A stretch of DNA of 25,925 nt, from contig CAIKID010000185.1 in assembly GCA_903827345.1 (NCBI GenBank), forward strand, positions 1 through 25,925, given 5' to 3'. The notes below the pieces were generated by a model that was not told the origin of the DNA, ran no database searches, and was given only the letters and a program-made list of their open reading frames with translations. Within the stretch, counting starts at the first letter, position 1. Every line of letters starts with the position of its first letter. The translations under genes were made by a program, and so were the position numbers. The DNA is from an uncultured Actinomycetes bacterium (GTDB taxonomy: Bacteria > Actinomycetota > Actinomycetes > Nanopelagicales > Nanopelagicaceae). Of this stretch, positions 1-7,790 are shown piece after piece.

Positions 1-291
1 AGCGCCAGTGATTGAAAATTCATACATATTGCCCCATGGAACGCGATGTGCGGATAATCCACGTGTCACAACTGCAACGCTTAATACCGCAAAGCCAAGG
101 ATCATCATGGCGGTACCAATACGACCAGCGCGCTGCGTTTTTTCGAAATCGAACTCAGTTCGGTTATTGCCTTCTACGTTGCGCACTGACCAAGAAACTT
201 CAACAGCGTGCGATAAGAAAGCGATCGTAAATATCGCCAAACAGGCATAAATCGCGCCATTCGAAAAATATGCCAGGTTGGTCGATGTCAC
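1..291 (-). CDS. ccsB: Cytochrome c biogenesis protein CcsB/CcsA, N-terminal part (cut by window edge)
   Basis: The minus strand encodes the first 97 residues of a heme-handling membrane protein of system II cytochrome c maturation, which works with ResB to deliver heme to apocytochrome c outside the membrane. I see an N-terminal hydrophobic segment (residues about 6-26), a charged loop, a second hydrophobic segment (about 59-76) and the family signature PWGNMYEFS near residue 90. The start is a GTG at 289-291 that overlaps the resB stop codon (GTGA), so the two are translationally coupled. The tryptophan-rich heme-binding (WWD) region would lie beyond the left edge. Gene order and the signature make the call firm; completeness cannot be judged. 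Confidence 0.9.
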   Translation of the reverse strand, partial: MTSTNLAYFSNGAIYACLAIFTIAFLSHAVEVSWSVRNVEGNNRTEFDFEKTQRAGRIGTAMMILGFAVLSVAVVTRGLSAHRVPWGNMYEFSITGA

Positions 292-1775
292 TGAGTATCT
301 CCTCTAAATTCTTCAAGCGCCCGCGCTAGCGCTTTGAGTTCCTCTTCCAATCCAGGAATGCCATTCTTTGCAAGTCCCGCTATTTCAACATCATCCCCCA
401 CCTTTATCCAAATCCGTCGCTGGCGTGTAAAGAGTGAGATCAGTAACCCTAAGATCGCAAAGATCGCACCGTAGAGTGAATACATCTTGCCAGGATCATC
501 AACAATCTGCAGATTGACCCAAGCTTTCCAACCATCGAAGGTTATGGTTCCTGCACCAAAGTCGTAGGTACTTCCTAGGGTGAGAGCCTTGAGGCCAATC
601 TTCGTCATTTTGGAGGTATCCAAAGAATAAACCGATTGTGGAGTGCCGCTATCTAGCCCCAAGTTTCCTTTCCAGGCTGATAGGACGAGACGAGGATCTA
701 AAACCTCGGGATAGGTAGAAAAGATTCCCCGCGCCACACTGCTACTTGCCGTTGGAATAAAAGATGCGATGAAACCAATCTGTGGCTTCATATCAGGAAT
801 TTTGATTGCGCCAAGAGAGCTCAGATTGCCATCTTGCGGAAGAAATATAACGGCACCTTGGAAAGTTATATTGCCGGATTTATCACGGACAGTTACGACA
901 GGTGAATAACCATTTGCCTGCAAATAAACCTTGGTGCTACCTGAAGTCCAAGGGCTATTTACCTTGATTATTACCGCTTTGGAAGCGGAGCCGATAGGAG
1001 AGGAGATCTCGGTCGTAAGAAGATAGTTACTCGGTTGACCAGTAGTTGGAACATAGGAGGCAACAAAATTCTTTACCGTTAAAGAGAAAGGAGTAAGCGA
1101 TCCCTGACCTTGAAACTTTCCGTAACTTATATTGTCATATGAAGTGGGCGTATTTATGAAGCGGTCGCCCACATTCAAAATAGCTTCACCCTTCATCCCC
1201 AAGAGTCCACCCAGCGCAACTCCGACGAGAATCAAAATCAACGAAAGGTGGAATAAAAGATTTCCGGTTTCGCGACTGTAACCTTTTTCAGCAGATATTG
1301 AGTTACCTTCAAGTCGCATTCGGAAGTGATGACGCTTCAACCATTTTTGTGCAATTTTCAGCGCTTGTTCTTGGTCCACCGGGACAATTCGGTAACCCTC
1401 CATGCGATCTAAATTCCGCGGAGTCAATGGGGGCTTTTTAGCGATCGCGCGTAGGTGGTGGAAGGTGCGAGGCAGAACACAACCGATGAGAGAGATAAAG
1501 AGAAGAAGGTAGATCGCGCTGAACCAAGGTGATGCATAAACGTTAAATAAATGGAGTCGATCCATCCACTTGGCGAGTGTGGGATCGCTCGTAAAGTAAG
1601 AGTCAACTTTCTGCGGGTTCTGACTGCGCTGCGGAAAGAGCGAACCCGGAATCGCCGCTACTCCTAAAAGCATCAATAAGATAAGTGCCGTACGCATGCT
1701 TGTTAACTGGCGCCAAGCCCAGCGCAGCAAACCAATTGCCCCGATATTGGGTAGCTGACTCTCGGTCTGCGCCAT
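288..1775 (-). CDS. resB: Cytochrome c biogenesis protein ResB
   Basis: This 495-residue protein is the ResB partner of CcsB in system II cytochrome c assembly, thought to pass heme across the membrane and to apocytochrome c. The sequence shows the expected layout: hydrophobic segments near residues 28-46, 85-102 and 173-193, a long extracytoplasmic domain of about 230 residues, then a last membrane segment near 432-450 (MYSLYGAIFAILGLLISLF) and a short cytoplasmic tail. Length fits actinobacterial ResB. Its ATG overlaps the ccdA stop by one base (TGATG), and its stop overlaps the ccsB GTG start. The phosphatase-tlpA-ccdA-resB-ccsB order is the same as in mycobacteria (Rv0525-Rv0529). Confidence 0.93.
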   Translation of the reverse strand: MAQTESQLPNIGAIGLLRWAWRQLTSMRTALILLMLLGVAAIPGSLFPQRSQNPQKVDSYFTSDPTLAKWMDRLHLFNVYASPWFSAIYLLLFISLIGCVLPRTFHHLRAIAKKPPLTPRNLDRMEGYRIVPVDQEQALKIAQKWLKRHHFRMRLEGNSISAEKGYSRETGNLLFHLSLILILVGVALGGLLGMKGEAILNVGDRFINTPTSYDNISYGKFQGQGSLTPFSLTVKNFVASYVPTTGQPSNYLLTTEISSPIGSASKAVIIKVNSPWTSGSTKVYLQANGYSPVVTVRDKSGNITFQGAVIFLPQDGNLSSLGAIKIPDMKPQIGFIASFIPTASSSVARGIFSTYPEVLDPRLVLSAWKGNLGLDSGTPQSVYSLDTSKMTKIGLKALTLGSTYDFGAGTITFDGWKAWVNLQIVDDPGKMYSLYGAIFAILGLLISLFTRQRRIWIKVGDDVEIAGLAKNGIPGLEEELKALARALEEFRGDTQ

Positions 1776-2506
1776 CAGACGATCGGCACAAAACTAGAGA
1801 TGGAGGAACGTAGGGAGTTAATAATCTGAACCCACAAGCCTGTTGCCTGCAAGAAACCAATAATGATGAGAAAAACGCCGCCAAAGATGGTTAAGAGGTT
1901 TCCGCGCTTGGAGATAAAGCGGCGCAACTTTGCCGATTGATCAAAGAACAGACCGACCGCGATAAATGGAACGCCGATCCCAAAGCAGTAGCCAACACTC
2001 AATATCGCTCCGCGTAGCGCGCTAGAACTTTGGAAGGAGAGCGCTTGTACTGCACCAAGTGTTGGACCAATGCATGGAGTCCAACCCAAGCCAAAGAGAA
2101 AACCTAGGAGTGGTGCTCCGAGCAATCCCGTCGTCGACTTCCATTTCGGTTTAAATGATCGATAAAACTTCTGGTTGAAGAGAAATACTGTGCCCATCAC
2201 CATGGTGAGAAGGCCAAGGACAATCTGTAGCCAGCGCGAGCCGCTGGAAATCTTGGAGCCTAGTGAGCCGAAGAGCGCACCATAACTAATAAAGAGCACC
2301 GAGAAACCTGAAACGAAGAGGATCGCCCCCAGCGCAGTTCGCCCCTTGTTCTTCACATCTGTCATACCCGCTGAATATGCAAGATACCCGGGAACGAGTG
2401 GCAAGACGCAAGGCGAGAAGAAAGAGATCAGGCCGGCGATAACCGCAACCCCAAGAGCAAGCAGAAGGTTGCCACCCAGAATTTGGTGCACAAAGAAGTT
2501 ATGCAT
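1775..2506 (-). CDS. ccdA: Thiol-disulfide transporter CcdA (DsbD family)
   Basis: A polytopic membrane protein of 243 residues that moves reducing equivalents from cytoplasmic thioredoxin to extracytoplasmic thiol proteins, here most likely the TlpA-like lipoprotein encoded just upstream. The two redox cysteines are visible: Cys33 in FFSPCVLPLVPGY and Cys145 in GWTPCIGPTL, each at the start of one half of the internally duplicated fold. About six hydrophobic segments are evident. I chose the ATG at 2506 over the in-frame ATG at 2515. A GAAGGA ribosome-binding site lies 8 bases before the 2506 ATG but is fused to the 2515 one. The 5' end overlaps tlpA and the 3' end overlaps resB by one base. 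Confidence 0.92.
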   Translation of the reverse strand: MHNFFVHQILGGNLLLALGVAVIAGLISFFSPCVLPLVPGYLAYSAGMTDVKNKGRTALGAILFVSGFSVLFISYGALFGSLGSKISSGSRWLQIVLGLLTMVMGTVFLFNQKFYRSFKPKWKSTTGLLGAPLLGFLFGLGWTPCIGPTLGAVQALSFQSSSALRGAILSVGYCFGIGVPFIAVGLFFDQSAKLRRFISKRGNLLTIFGGVFLIIIGFLQATGLWVQIINSLRSSISSFVPIV

Positions 2507-3059
2507 GGGGCGCATCCTTCAGAACTTTATCGATCAAGTTGGTAAGAAGCGCAACGGTTACTTCACCACTCACGCGAGCGGCGACATATCCGTGTGCATC
2601 AATGATCAGCGTTGTGGGGATGGCATTGGGGACAAGGGAGTTTCTAAACTTAGCGAGCACAGAATCATCGGTAAACACTGGATAGGCAATCTTGAAGCGC
2701 TTCACAAATTGCAATGCAGAGGAAGGGTTATCTCGCGTCAAGATTCCTGCAAATTGCACTCCCTGCGGCGCATACTTAACAGCAAAGTCAGAGAGAAGAG
2801 GTGCTTCAGCGCGACATGGAGAACACCAGGATGCCCAAACGTTGAGAACAGTTACCTTGCCCGTAGTGAGGGTGATAGATCCACTTTCCAGCGTTGCTCC
2901 AGAAATAATTGGTGCCAGCTTGCGATCTGGAGCTTTTACATAGATCGCGACTCCATCACCAGATACAAACGCATTTTGATTAGCTGTCGATAATCCACCA
3001 CTGGAACACCCCGTAAGCAGAAAGAGAGGAGCGAAGAGAAAAATAGCTAAGCGCTTCAT
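2499..3059 (-). CDS. TlpA/ResA-like thioredoxin lipoprotein
   Basis: A 186-residue extracytoplasmic thiol-disulfide oxidoreductase that probably keeps apocytochrome c heme-binding cysteines reduced, fed with electrons by CcdA. The N-terminus is a lipoprotein signal with lipobox LTGC (lipidated Cys18). The thioredoxin domain follows, with WASWCSPC (Cys79 and Cys82) and a cis-proline region NAIPTTLIID. Its ATG overlaps the stop codon of the upstream phosphatase (ATGA), and its 3' end overlaps ccdA, so it is inside a tightly coupled operon. The CSPC active site differs from the CEPC of classic ResA. Assignment to the TlpA/ResA group is secure; the exact partner protein is inferred from context. 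Confidence 0.9.
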   Translation of the reverse strand: MKRLAIFLFAPLFLLTGCSSGGLSTANQNAFVSGDGVAIYVKAPDRKLAPIISGATLESGSITLTTGKVTVLNVWASWCSPCRAEAPLLSDFAVKYAPQGVQFAGILTRDNPSSALQFVKRFKIAYPVFTDDSVLAKFRNSLVPNAIPTTLIIDAHGYVAARVSGEVTVALLTNLIDKVLKDAPHA

Positions 3060-3679
3060 TTCTTCTCCGGCAAGAGGTGGCGCGCCGGTTCTGCATAGCT
3101 GACCCCTTCGATATCTCCCGCAGCATCTAAATGAAAACTAGTTACAGAGGCGAGGGTGCATTGACGCTTGCGTGGATCATGCAACATACGGCGACCTTCT
3201 ACTGCAGAGCGAAGAATCCAGATTGGAAGTTGATGCGAGATGGCGAAGGCATCGATACCACCGGCGGCATCGCGCGCAGCAAAGAGTGCTGCCAACATTC
3301 GAGCAACCTGCTCTTCATAAGGTTCACCCCAAGAGGGAACCCAAGGACGCGTTAGATGGCGCCAAGATTTAGGGTGGCGTAAAACACCAGAGCCCATCTC
3401 AAATTTCTCTCCTTCGAATACATTTGATGCTTCTATTAAATTCTCGTTGGTGATGATCTCCAACGAGTGAGCCGCCGCGAGCGGACGGGCCGTCTCCTGC
3501 GCCCGTTGCAATGGTGATGCTAAAACAGCCCCTACTTGGAACTGCAACGACCATTCGGCCACCGTACGCGCCATCTCCTGGCCGCGCTCGGAGAGGTACC
3601 AGCCTTGCTGGCGCCCGTAAAGAATCTTCTCAGGATTAAAGACCTCTCCATGCCTCAGAAAATGAATGGTAGGACTCAT
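3056..3679 (-). CDS. Histidine phosphatase family protein (phosphoglycerate mutase-like)
   Basis: A 207-residue cytoplasmic member of the histidine phosphatase superfamily. The phosphorylated histidine sits in FLRHGE (His10), the second conserved arginine in ASPLQRAQETA, and the second catalytic histidine probably in AISHQLP. The substrate cannot be read from the sequence. The family includes cofactor-dependent phosphoglycerate mutases, but also many phosphatases acting on small molecules. It is the first gene of the cytochrome c maturation operon, as Rv0525 is in mycobacteria, which suggests a conserved but unexplained link. The ATG directly follows a -10-like box (TATGCT, 3691-3686), so the operon mRNA is probably leaderless. 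Confidence 0.85.
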   Translation of the reverse strand: MSPTIHFLRHGEVFNPEKILYGRQQGWYLSERGQEMARTVAEWSLQFQVGAVLASPLQRAQETARPLAAAHSLEIITNENLIEASNVFEGEKFEMGSGVLRHPKSWRHLTRPWVPSWGEPYEEQVARMLAALFAARDAAGGIDAFAISHQLPIWILRSAVEGRRMLHDPRKRQCTLASVTSFHLDAAGDIEGVSYAEPARHLLPEKK

Positions 3680-3685
3680 ACCGTA

Positions 3686-3691
3686 AGCATA
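3686..3691 (-). promoter_or_regulatory. Candidate -10 box (TATGCT) of the cytochrome c maturation operon
   Basis: TATGCT occupies positions -12 to -7 relative to the ATG of the histidine phosphatase gene, and there is no ribosome-binding site between them. That spacing places the transcription start at or next to the A of the ATG, as in the leaderless mRNAs common in actinobacteria. It lies back-to-back with the -10 box of the HAD gene in a 71-bp divergent intergenic region. Confidence 0.5.
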
Positions 3692-3738
3692 AAGGAGGAG
3701 TGCGATCAGCCCTGCGCGAAGGTTTGCAGAAGGTTGGC

Positions 3739-3744
3739 TAGGCT
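3739..3744 (+). promoter_or_regulatory. Candidate -10 box (TAGGCT) of the HAD-IB hydrolase gene
   Basis: TAGGCT lies at -12 to -7 from the ATG at 3751 and there is no purine-rich ribosome-binding site, which fits a leaderless transcript. The same hexamer precedes several other first genes in this window at nearly the same distance. Confidence 0.5.
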
Positions 3745-3750
3745 AGTGAT

Positions 3751-4527
3751 ATGGCGCTCCCTTTGAAGCGAGTAGCTTTCTTCGATGTCGACAATACCCT
3801 GATGCGGGGCTCCTCCCTTTTCTTTCTGAGCAAGGGGATGTATCAGCGGGGCTTCTTCACGAAGAAAGATATCTCCAACTTTGTGATGGCCAATTTAAGA
3901 TATCGCCTCTCAGGTATTGAGAATAAAGAGGAAATCGCCAAGATTCAGGGCGCTGCCTGTGAATTCTTCCGAGGCCATGATGTCTCCATTATCGAAAAGA
4001 TGGGCATAGAGGTCTACGACGAATATGTCTCACCCGCCCTATGGCAGGGAACGATTGAGATCGCCAATAACCACCTCGATCATGATGAAGAGGTCTGGCT
4101 GGTTACTGCCACCCCGAAGGATCTCGCCGATCTGATTGCGAAGCGGCTCGGATTCACTGGAGCTCTCGGAACTGTTGCTGAGGTCAAAGATGGCGTTTAT
4201 ACCGGAAGGTTAATCGGCAAACTCTTGCACGGCCCAACTAAGGCGGTCGCTATCAAGTCCCTAGCAGCGGAGCGCGGCATTGATCTCGCGAACTCTTATG
4301 CGTATTCCGATAGCCACCATGACCTTCCCTTACTACAAGCAGTGGGAAACCCCCGGGCTATCAATCCAGATACCCTCCTGCAAATCCACGCCTTGCGAGA
4401 AGAGTGGCCAATTTATGACTTCCGCAGGATGAGAGCCTTGAAGAAGGTTGCGGCCCCTGTGCTGGGACGCTTGGTCAAGCTCAGGACGCTCTTATCTCCA
4501 CGAAGTTGGCGTCGCAGCAGGCAGTAA
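3751..4527 (+). CDS. HAD-IB family phosphatase (SerB-like)
   Basis: A 258-residue haloacid dehalogenase superfamily hydrolase of subfamily IB, a phosphomonoesterase group that includes phosphoserine phosphatase. Visible motifs are FFDVDNTLM (nucleophile Asp12, general acid Asp14), the Thr of LVTATPKDLA (motif II), the Lys of GPTKAVAIKSL (motif III) and YSDSHHDLPLL (motif IV, Mg binding). The cap domain sits between motifs I and II. The positively charged C-terminus (RRMRALKKV, then RSWRRSRQ) is typical of this actinobacterial subgroup. The substrate is not known from sequence. The gene is divergent from the cytochrome c maturation operon and 23 bp ahead of the next gene. Confidence 0.87.
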   Translation: MALPLKRVAFFDVDNTLMRGSSLFFLSKGMYQRGFFTKKDISNFVMANLRYRLSGIENKEEIAKIQGAACEFFRGHDVSIIEKMGIEVYDEYVSPALWQGTIEIANNHLDHDEEVWLVTATPKDLADLIAKRLGFTGALGTVAEVKDGVYTGRLIGKLLHGPTKAVAIKSLAAERGIDLANSYAYSDSHHDLPLLQAVGNPRAINPDTLLQIHALREEWPIYDFRRMRALKKVAAPVLGRLVKLRTLLSPRSWRRSRQ

Positions 4528-4535
4528 AACCCCAG

Positions 4536-4541
4536 TAATGT
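4536..4541 (+). promoter_or_regulatory. Possible -10 box (TAATGT) before the helicase-associated gene
   Basis: TAATGT (TANNNT pattern) lies at -15 to -10 from the ATG at 4551, in the 23-bp gap after the HAD gene, and no clear ribosome-binding site is present. It is weaker evidence than the TAGGCT boxes elsewhere; read-through from the HAD gene is equally possible. Confidence 0.3.
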
Positions 4542-4550
4542 AGGGCAGTT

Positions 4551-6710
4551 ATGTCTACCCCAGCGATCTCCTTCACCGAAGAGCTGCGCAATCGATCTGA
4601 TCATGAGATCCAAGCGCTCTTCTCGTTGCGGCCTGATCTCATCTCCCCCGTTCCGACAGATGTGATGGCACTTGCGGCGCGCGCTAATTCAGCGCCTAGC
4701 CTGCTGCGAGCTCGAGAGGCGTTGGACAAGTTCCGTTTAGATATTTTGACCGCGATCTGCACTCTCGACGAACCCATCGCTCTACAACAAATCTTGGCGG
4801 TAACTTCCGATGAAGCAGCTAGTGCCGTTCAATCTCTCTGGGAGATCGCCCTTATTTATCGTGATGGCGAGCGCTACCGCGTAACATCAAATGTACGCAC
4901 CATAATCGGAGAATATCCGGCTGGCCTTGGCGTAAAAAGTTCTAAACCATTTGATTTTGTTGCTCTTGAAGGTGCACCTAAAGGGGCAGTCGAAACCCTG
5001 GGCAAGATGGTCTGGGGTCCACCTAAAGGTCAGATCGCGGATATTAAGAAAGCCCCACCAGCAATCAAATGGTTGTTAGAAAATAATTTTCTGGTCCCCT
5101 TTGATTCGCAAACTGTTTTACTCCCCCGCGAAGTTGCGATGCACTTTCGCGGGGGAAAGGTCTTCAAAGCTTTGCAGTCAACGCGCCCTTCCGTAGAGGG
5201 CGTGGCCAGAAAGCAGAAGTCAGCGGATCTAGCTGCTATCGCGAATATTTCGACCTTCGTACGCTGGGCTGAAGAGTTGGGCCACAACTGGTCCGATGAG
5301 CCTCCTACCGCACTTCGATCGGGTGGATTAGGAGTCCGCGATCTAAAGCGCACCGCTGAACATCTGGGGATCTCAGAAAACTGCGCCGCATTTGTTGCAG
5401 AACTCCTATATATCGGCGGTTTAATAGTTATAGATACCGATGATCAAATTCTTCCTACGAGCGCCTTCGATCTCTGGCTCACAAAGAGTATTGAAGCGCA
5501 GTGGCATGCCCTGGTCTCACTGTGGTTGGAAACCTCTCGAGTAAGTGGATTGATTGGCAAGGGCGATTCCAAAAACATCGCGGCCTTAGGCCCAGAGCTA
5601 GATCGCGGTGGGGTATCAACACTGAAGAAGGTAATTCTGAATGTGCTCAAGGACCACCCCGAGATCGATCCCTCATTAGATTCAATTGCAGCTACGCTGA
5701 CCTGGATTCTTCCCACTCGAGCAAATCGAGAATACTCTGAGTGGGTTCTTCGAGAAGCAGAATGGTTGGGATTGACTGGACAAGGAGCACTTTCAACTTT
5801 TGCGGTGGCTCTTATCTCGCAAGAAGATTTAGGTGTAGAGAAGGCGCTGCCAAAACCTGTTGATCACATTCTGATTCAAGCAGATAACAGCGCAATTGCG
5901 CCTGGCCCACTCACGCTGGAACTGGCCAATGCCATTGGAACTATTGCAGATATCGAAAGTCGTGGTGGCGCGAGTGTGTATCGCTTTAGCGAATCTTCGA
6001 TTCGTCGCGGTTTAGATCATGGGCAAACTGGTGATCAGATCAAGGATTTCTTAAAGAAGATCTCCAAGACTCCTATGCCCCAGCCTTTAGATTATTTGAT
6101 TTCCGATGTGGCAAAGCGCCATGGAAAATTGCGTGCAGGTAGCACTACTTCATACCTGCGTTGCGAAGATGAAGGTCTCATACAAGAAATATTCCATGAC
6201 AAGCGTTTAGAGCATCTGCGGCTACGTAAGCTCGCGCCACAGGTCTTAATCAGCGATGTAGATAGCAGCGAATTAATGCGAGTTCTTCGCGATGGTGGCT
6301 ACCTGCCGGCCGCTGAAAATGAGACCGGAGTACTTATTTCGGCTCCTCAGGTGCGACGTGCCAAGGCGAGGCCAAAACCCCCTCGCGTGATCTCCGAACT
6401 GACGGCACCAGGTGAAACCTTGATCGCCTCCGCCGTTCGGGCGTTGCGAGCTGGAGAACGCGCCAGCTCCCATAAGCCGCGCGACGTACCGCGGACCACC
6501 GCAAACGAGACCGTTGACCTCCTTCACAAATATATTGAAGAGCGCGCCAGCCTCACGATTGGCTACGCCGACTCCAATGGCGGGGTTTCCAATAGATTGA
6601 TCGATCCGCTCTCCATATCGCTGGGAACTCTGGTCGCGCGCGACCATGCCACAGGTGAGATCGCCCATTTCCGCATCCCGCGGATCACCGGCGTAAGCCC
6701 CGCCAACTAG
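4551..6710 (+). CDS. Helicase-associated protein (Helicase_C_3 / XPB-Ssl2-like N-terminal domain type)
   Basis: A 719-residue cytoplasmic protein resembling the actinobacterial family encoded beside the XPB-type helicase (Rv0862c type in mycobacteria). It has no Walker A or DEAD-box motif, so it is not itself a helicase. The N-terminus (FTEELRNRSDHEIQALFSLR, a short helical motif, then RANSAPSLLRARE) and winged-helix-like segments match this family. A central region near residue 440 (DHILIQADNSAIAPGPLT) is typical of the Helicase_C_3 domain, and the end (about 660-715) resembles a WYL-like sensor fold. It probably works with the XPB helicase two genes downstream in nucleic acid repair or remodelling; that role is inferred from conserved adjacency. 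Confidence 0.75.
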   Translation: MSTPAISFTEELRNRSDHEIQALFSLRPDLISPVPTDVMALAARANSAPSLLRAREALDKFRLDILTAICTLDEPIALQQILAVTSDEAASAVQSLWEIALIYRDGERYRVTSNVRTIIGEYPAGLGVKSSKPFDFVALEGAPKGAVETLGKMVWGPPKGQIADIKKAPPAIKWLLENNFLVPFDSQTVLLPREVAMHFRGGKVFKALQSTRPSVEGVARKQKSADLAAIANISTFVRWAEELGHNWSDEPPTALRSGGLGVRDLKRTAEHLGISENCAAFVAELLYIGGLIVIDTDDQILPTSAFDLWLTKSIEAQWHALVSLWLETSRVSGLIGKGDSKNIAALGPELDRGGVSTLKKVILNVLKDHPEIDPSLDSIAATLTWILPTRANREYSEWVLREAEWLGLTGQGALSTFAVALISQEDLGVEKALPKPVDHILIQADNSAIAPGPLTLELANAIGTIADIESRGGASVYRFSESSIRRGLDHGQTGDQIKDFLKKISKTPMPQPLDYLISDVAKRHGKLRAGSTTSYLRCEDEGLIQEIFHDKRLEHLRLRKLAPQVLISDVDSSELMRVLRDGGYLPAAENETGVLISAPQVRRAKARPKPPRVISELTAPGETLIASAVRALRAGERASSHKPRDVPRTTANETVDLLHKYIEERASLTIGYADSNGGVSNRLIDPLSISLGTLVARDHATGEIAHFRIPRITGVSPAN

Positions 6711-6713
6711 GCT
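6708..6713 (+). promoter_or_regulatory. Candidate -10 box (TAGGCT) of the M20 peptidase gene
   Basis: TAGGCT lies at -13 to -8 from the ATG at 6720 and begins inside the stop codon (TAG) of the preceding gene. No ribosome-binding site is seen in the 9-bp gap, so the peptidase-helicase pair may have its own leaderless transcript besides read-through. Confidence 0.45.
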
Positions 6714-6719
6714 TACCCC

Positions 6720-7790
6720 ATGACTTTCCTCGCCGACCTGCAAGAACTCGTGGAGTGCCAGTCTCCTAGCGAAGATGTCGCTGCTTGCACCAAGGTCGTG
6801 GAGTTAGCGCTTCACATCGCAGCTCGAAACCTTCCGCAACAGGCGCGCATTGAAAGCGCCGGAGGTCGGCCGGTCTTCTGGTGGGGAGCAGCGCAACCAG
6901 AGGTAGTTCTTCTCTGTCACCTTGATACCGTCTGGCCCATCGATTCTTATCTCCCGCTCTGGCGTGTGGATGGCGACCAAATATTTGGGCCGGGGATCTT
7001 CGATATGAAGGCCGGCTTTTTGCAGGCGATGTACGCCCTCAAAGAAATTCCGGGCGCCTTTGAAAAAATTGCTCTGATCGGTACCACAGATGAAGAGATA
7101 GGTTCGCGCTCTTCTCGTGAACTGATCGAAAGCCTGGCGAAGACAGCTAAGGCGACTCTCGTCTTTGAATCATCTATCGATGACACAGTAAAGATCGGTC
7201 GTAAAGGTACTTCGATGTATCGCATCACCATTCACGGTCGTGCCGCCCATGCTGGATTGGAACCAGAAAAGGGAATTAATGCAACAACTGAGATTTCGCG
7301 AATAGCGCTGGCTCTCGCTGCCTTAGAGAGCACCGAACATGGAACTACCGTAGTTCCAACCTTGATGCACTCCGGATCCACAACCAATACCGTCCCAGCT
7401 ACCGCCTCGCTAGATGTGGATGCACGCTCGTTCCTCTCTGCTGAGCTCGATCGTGTTGATACAGCTATCAAAGCCTTACAGCCCCTACATCCCGAGGCAA
7501 AGATTGAAATAACTGGCGGAATAAACCGCCCTCCTCTCGAGCACGCGGCAACTGCAGAGTTATACGAATTGATTGAATCCGTTGCCAAGAAGTTAGGTCT
7601 ACCACCCGTTGGCCACGTTTCAGTGGGCGGTGCCAGCGACGGAAATCTGGCGGCAGCTGTTGGCGGAAAAGTATTGGATGGACTTGGAGCTTCTGGCTAT
7701 GGCGCACACGCCGCGCACGAACATATCTTTGCTAGTCGTATCGAAACTCGAATCTCGCTTATAGCGGGGCTCATTAAGGAATTAATTTAA
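6720..7790 (+). CDS. M20 family metallopeptidase (carboxypeptidase G2-like)
   Basis: A 356-residue zinc-dependent exopeptidase or amidohydrolase of family M20, cytoplasmic by lack of a signal peptide. Metal and catalytic residues are in place: LLCHLDTVWP (His67, Asp69), GPGIFDMKAGF (Asp95, bridging), TTDEEIGS (Glu125 base, Glu126), Glu150 in LVFESS, and a C-terminal ligand His in HAAHEHIF. The dimerization (lid) domain is recognisable from HGRAAHAGLEPEKGINA. These features fit glutamate carboxypeptidase or acetyl-amino-acid deacylase types, but the substrate cannot be told. Its stop codon overlaps the ATG of the XPB helicase (TAATG). It separates two genes that are usually neighbours. Confidence 0.88.
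   Translation: MTFLADLQELVECQSPSEDVAACTKVVELALHIAARNLPQQARIESAGGRPVFWWGAAQPEVVLLCHLDTVWPIDSYLPLWRVDGDQIFGPGIFDMKAGFLQAMYALKEIPGAFEKIALIGTTDEEIGSRSSRELIESLAKTAKATLVFESSIDDTVKIGRKGTSMYRITIHGRAAHAGLEPEKGINATTEISRIALALAALESTEHGTTVVPTLMHSGSTTNTVPATASLDVDARSFLSAELDRVDTAIKALQPLHPEAKIEITGGINRPPLEHAATAELYELIESVAKKLGLPPVGHVSVGGASDGNLAAAVGGKVLDGLGASGYGAHAAHEHIFASRIETRISLIAGLIKELI

Noticed and set aside
2346..2993. Long plus-strand open frame (215 codons) opposite ccdA and tlpA
   Set aside because: Both opposite-strand genes show catalytic motifs and operon coupling; the plus frame has no motif or start signal and is a shadow of their codon use.
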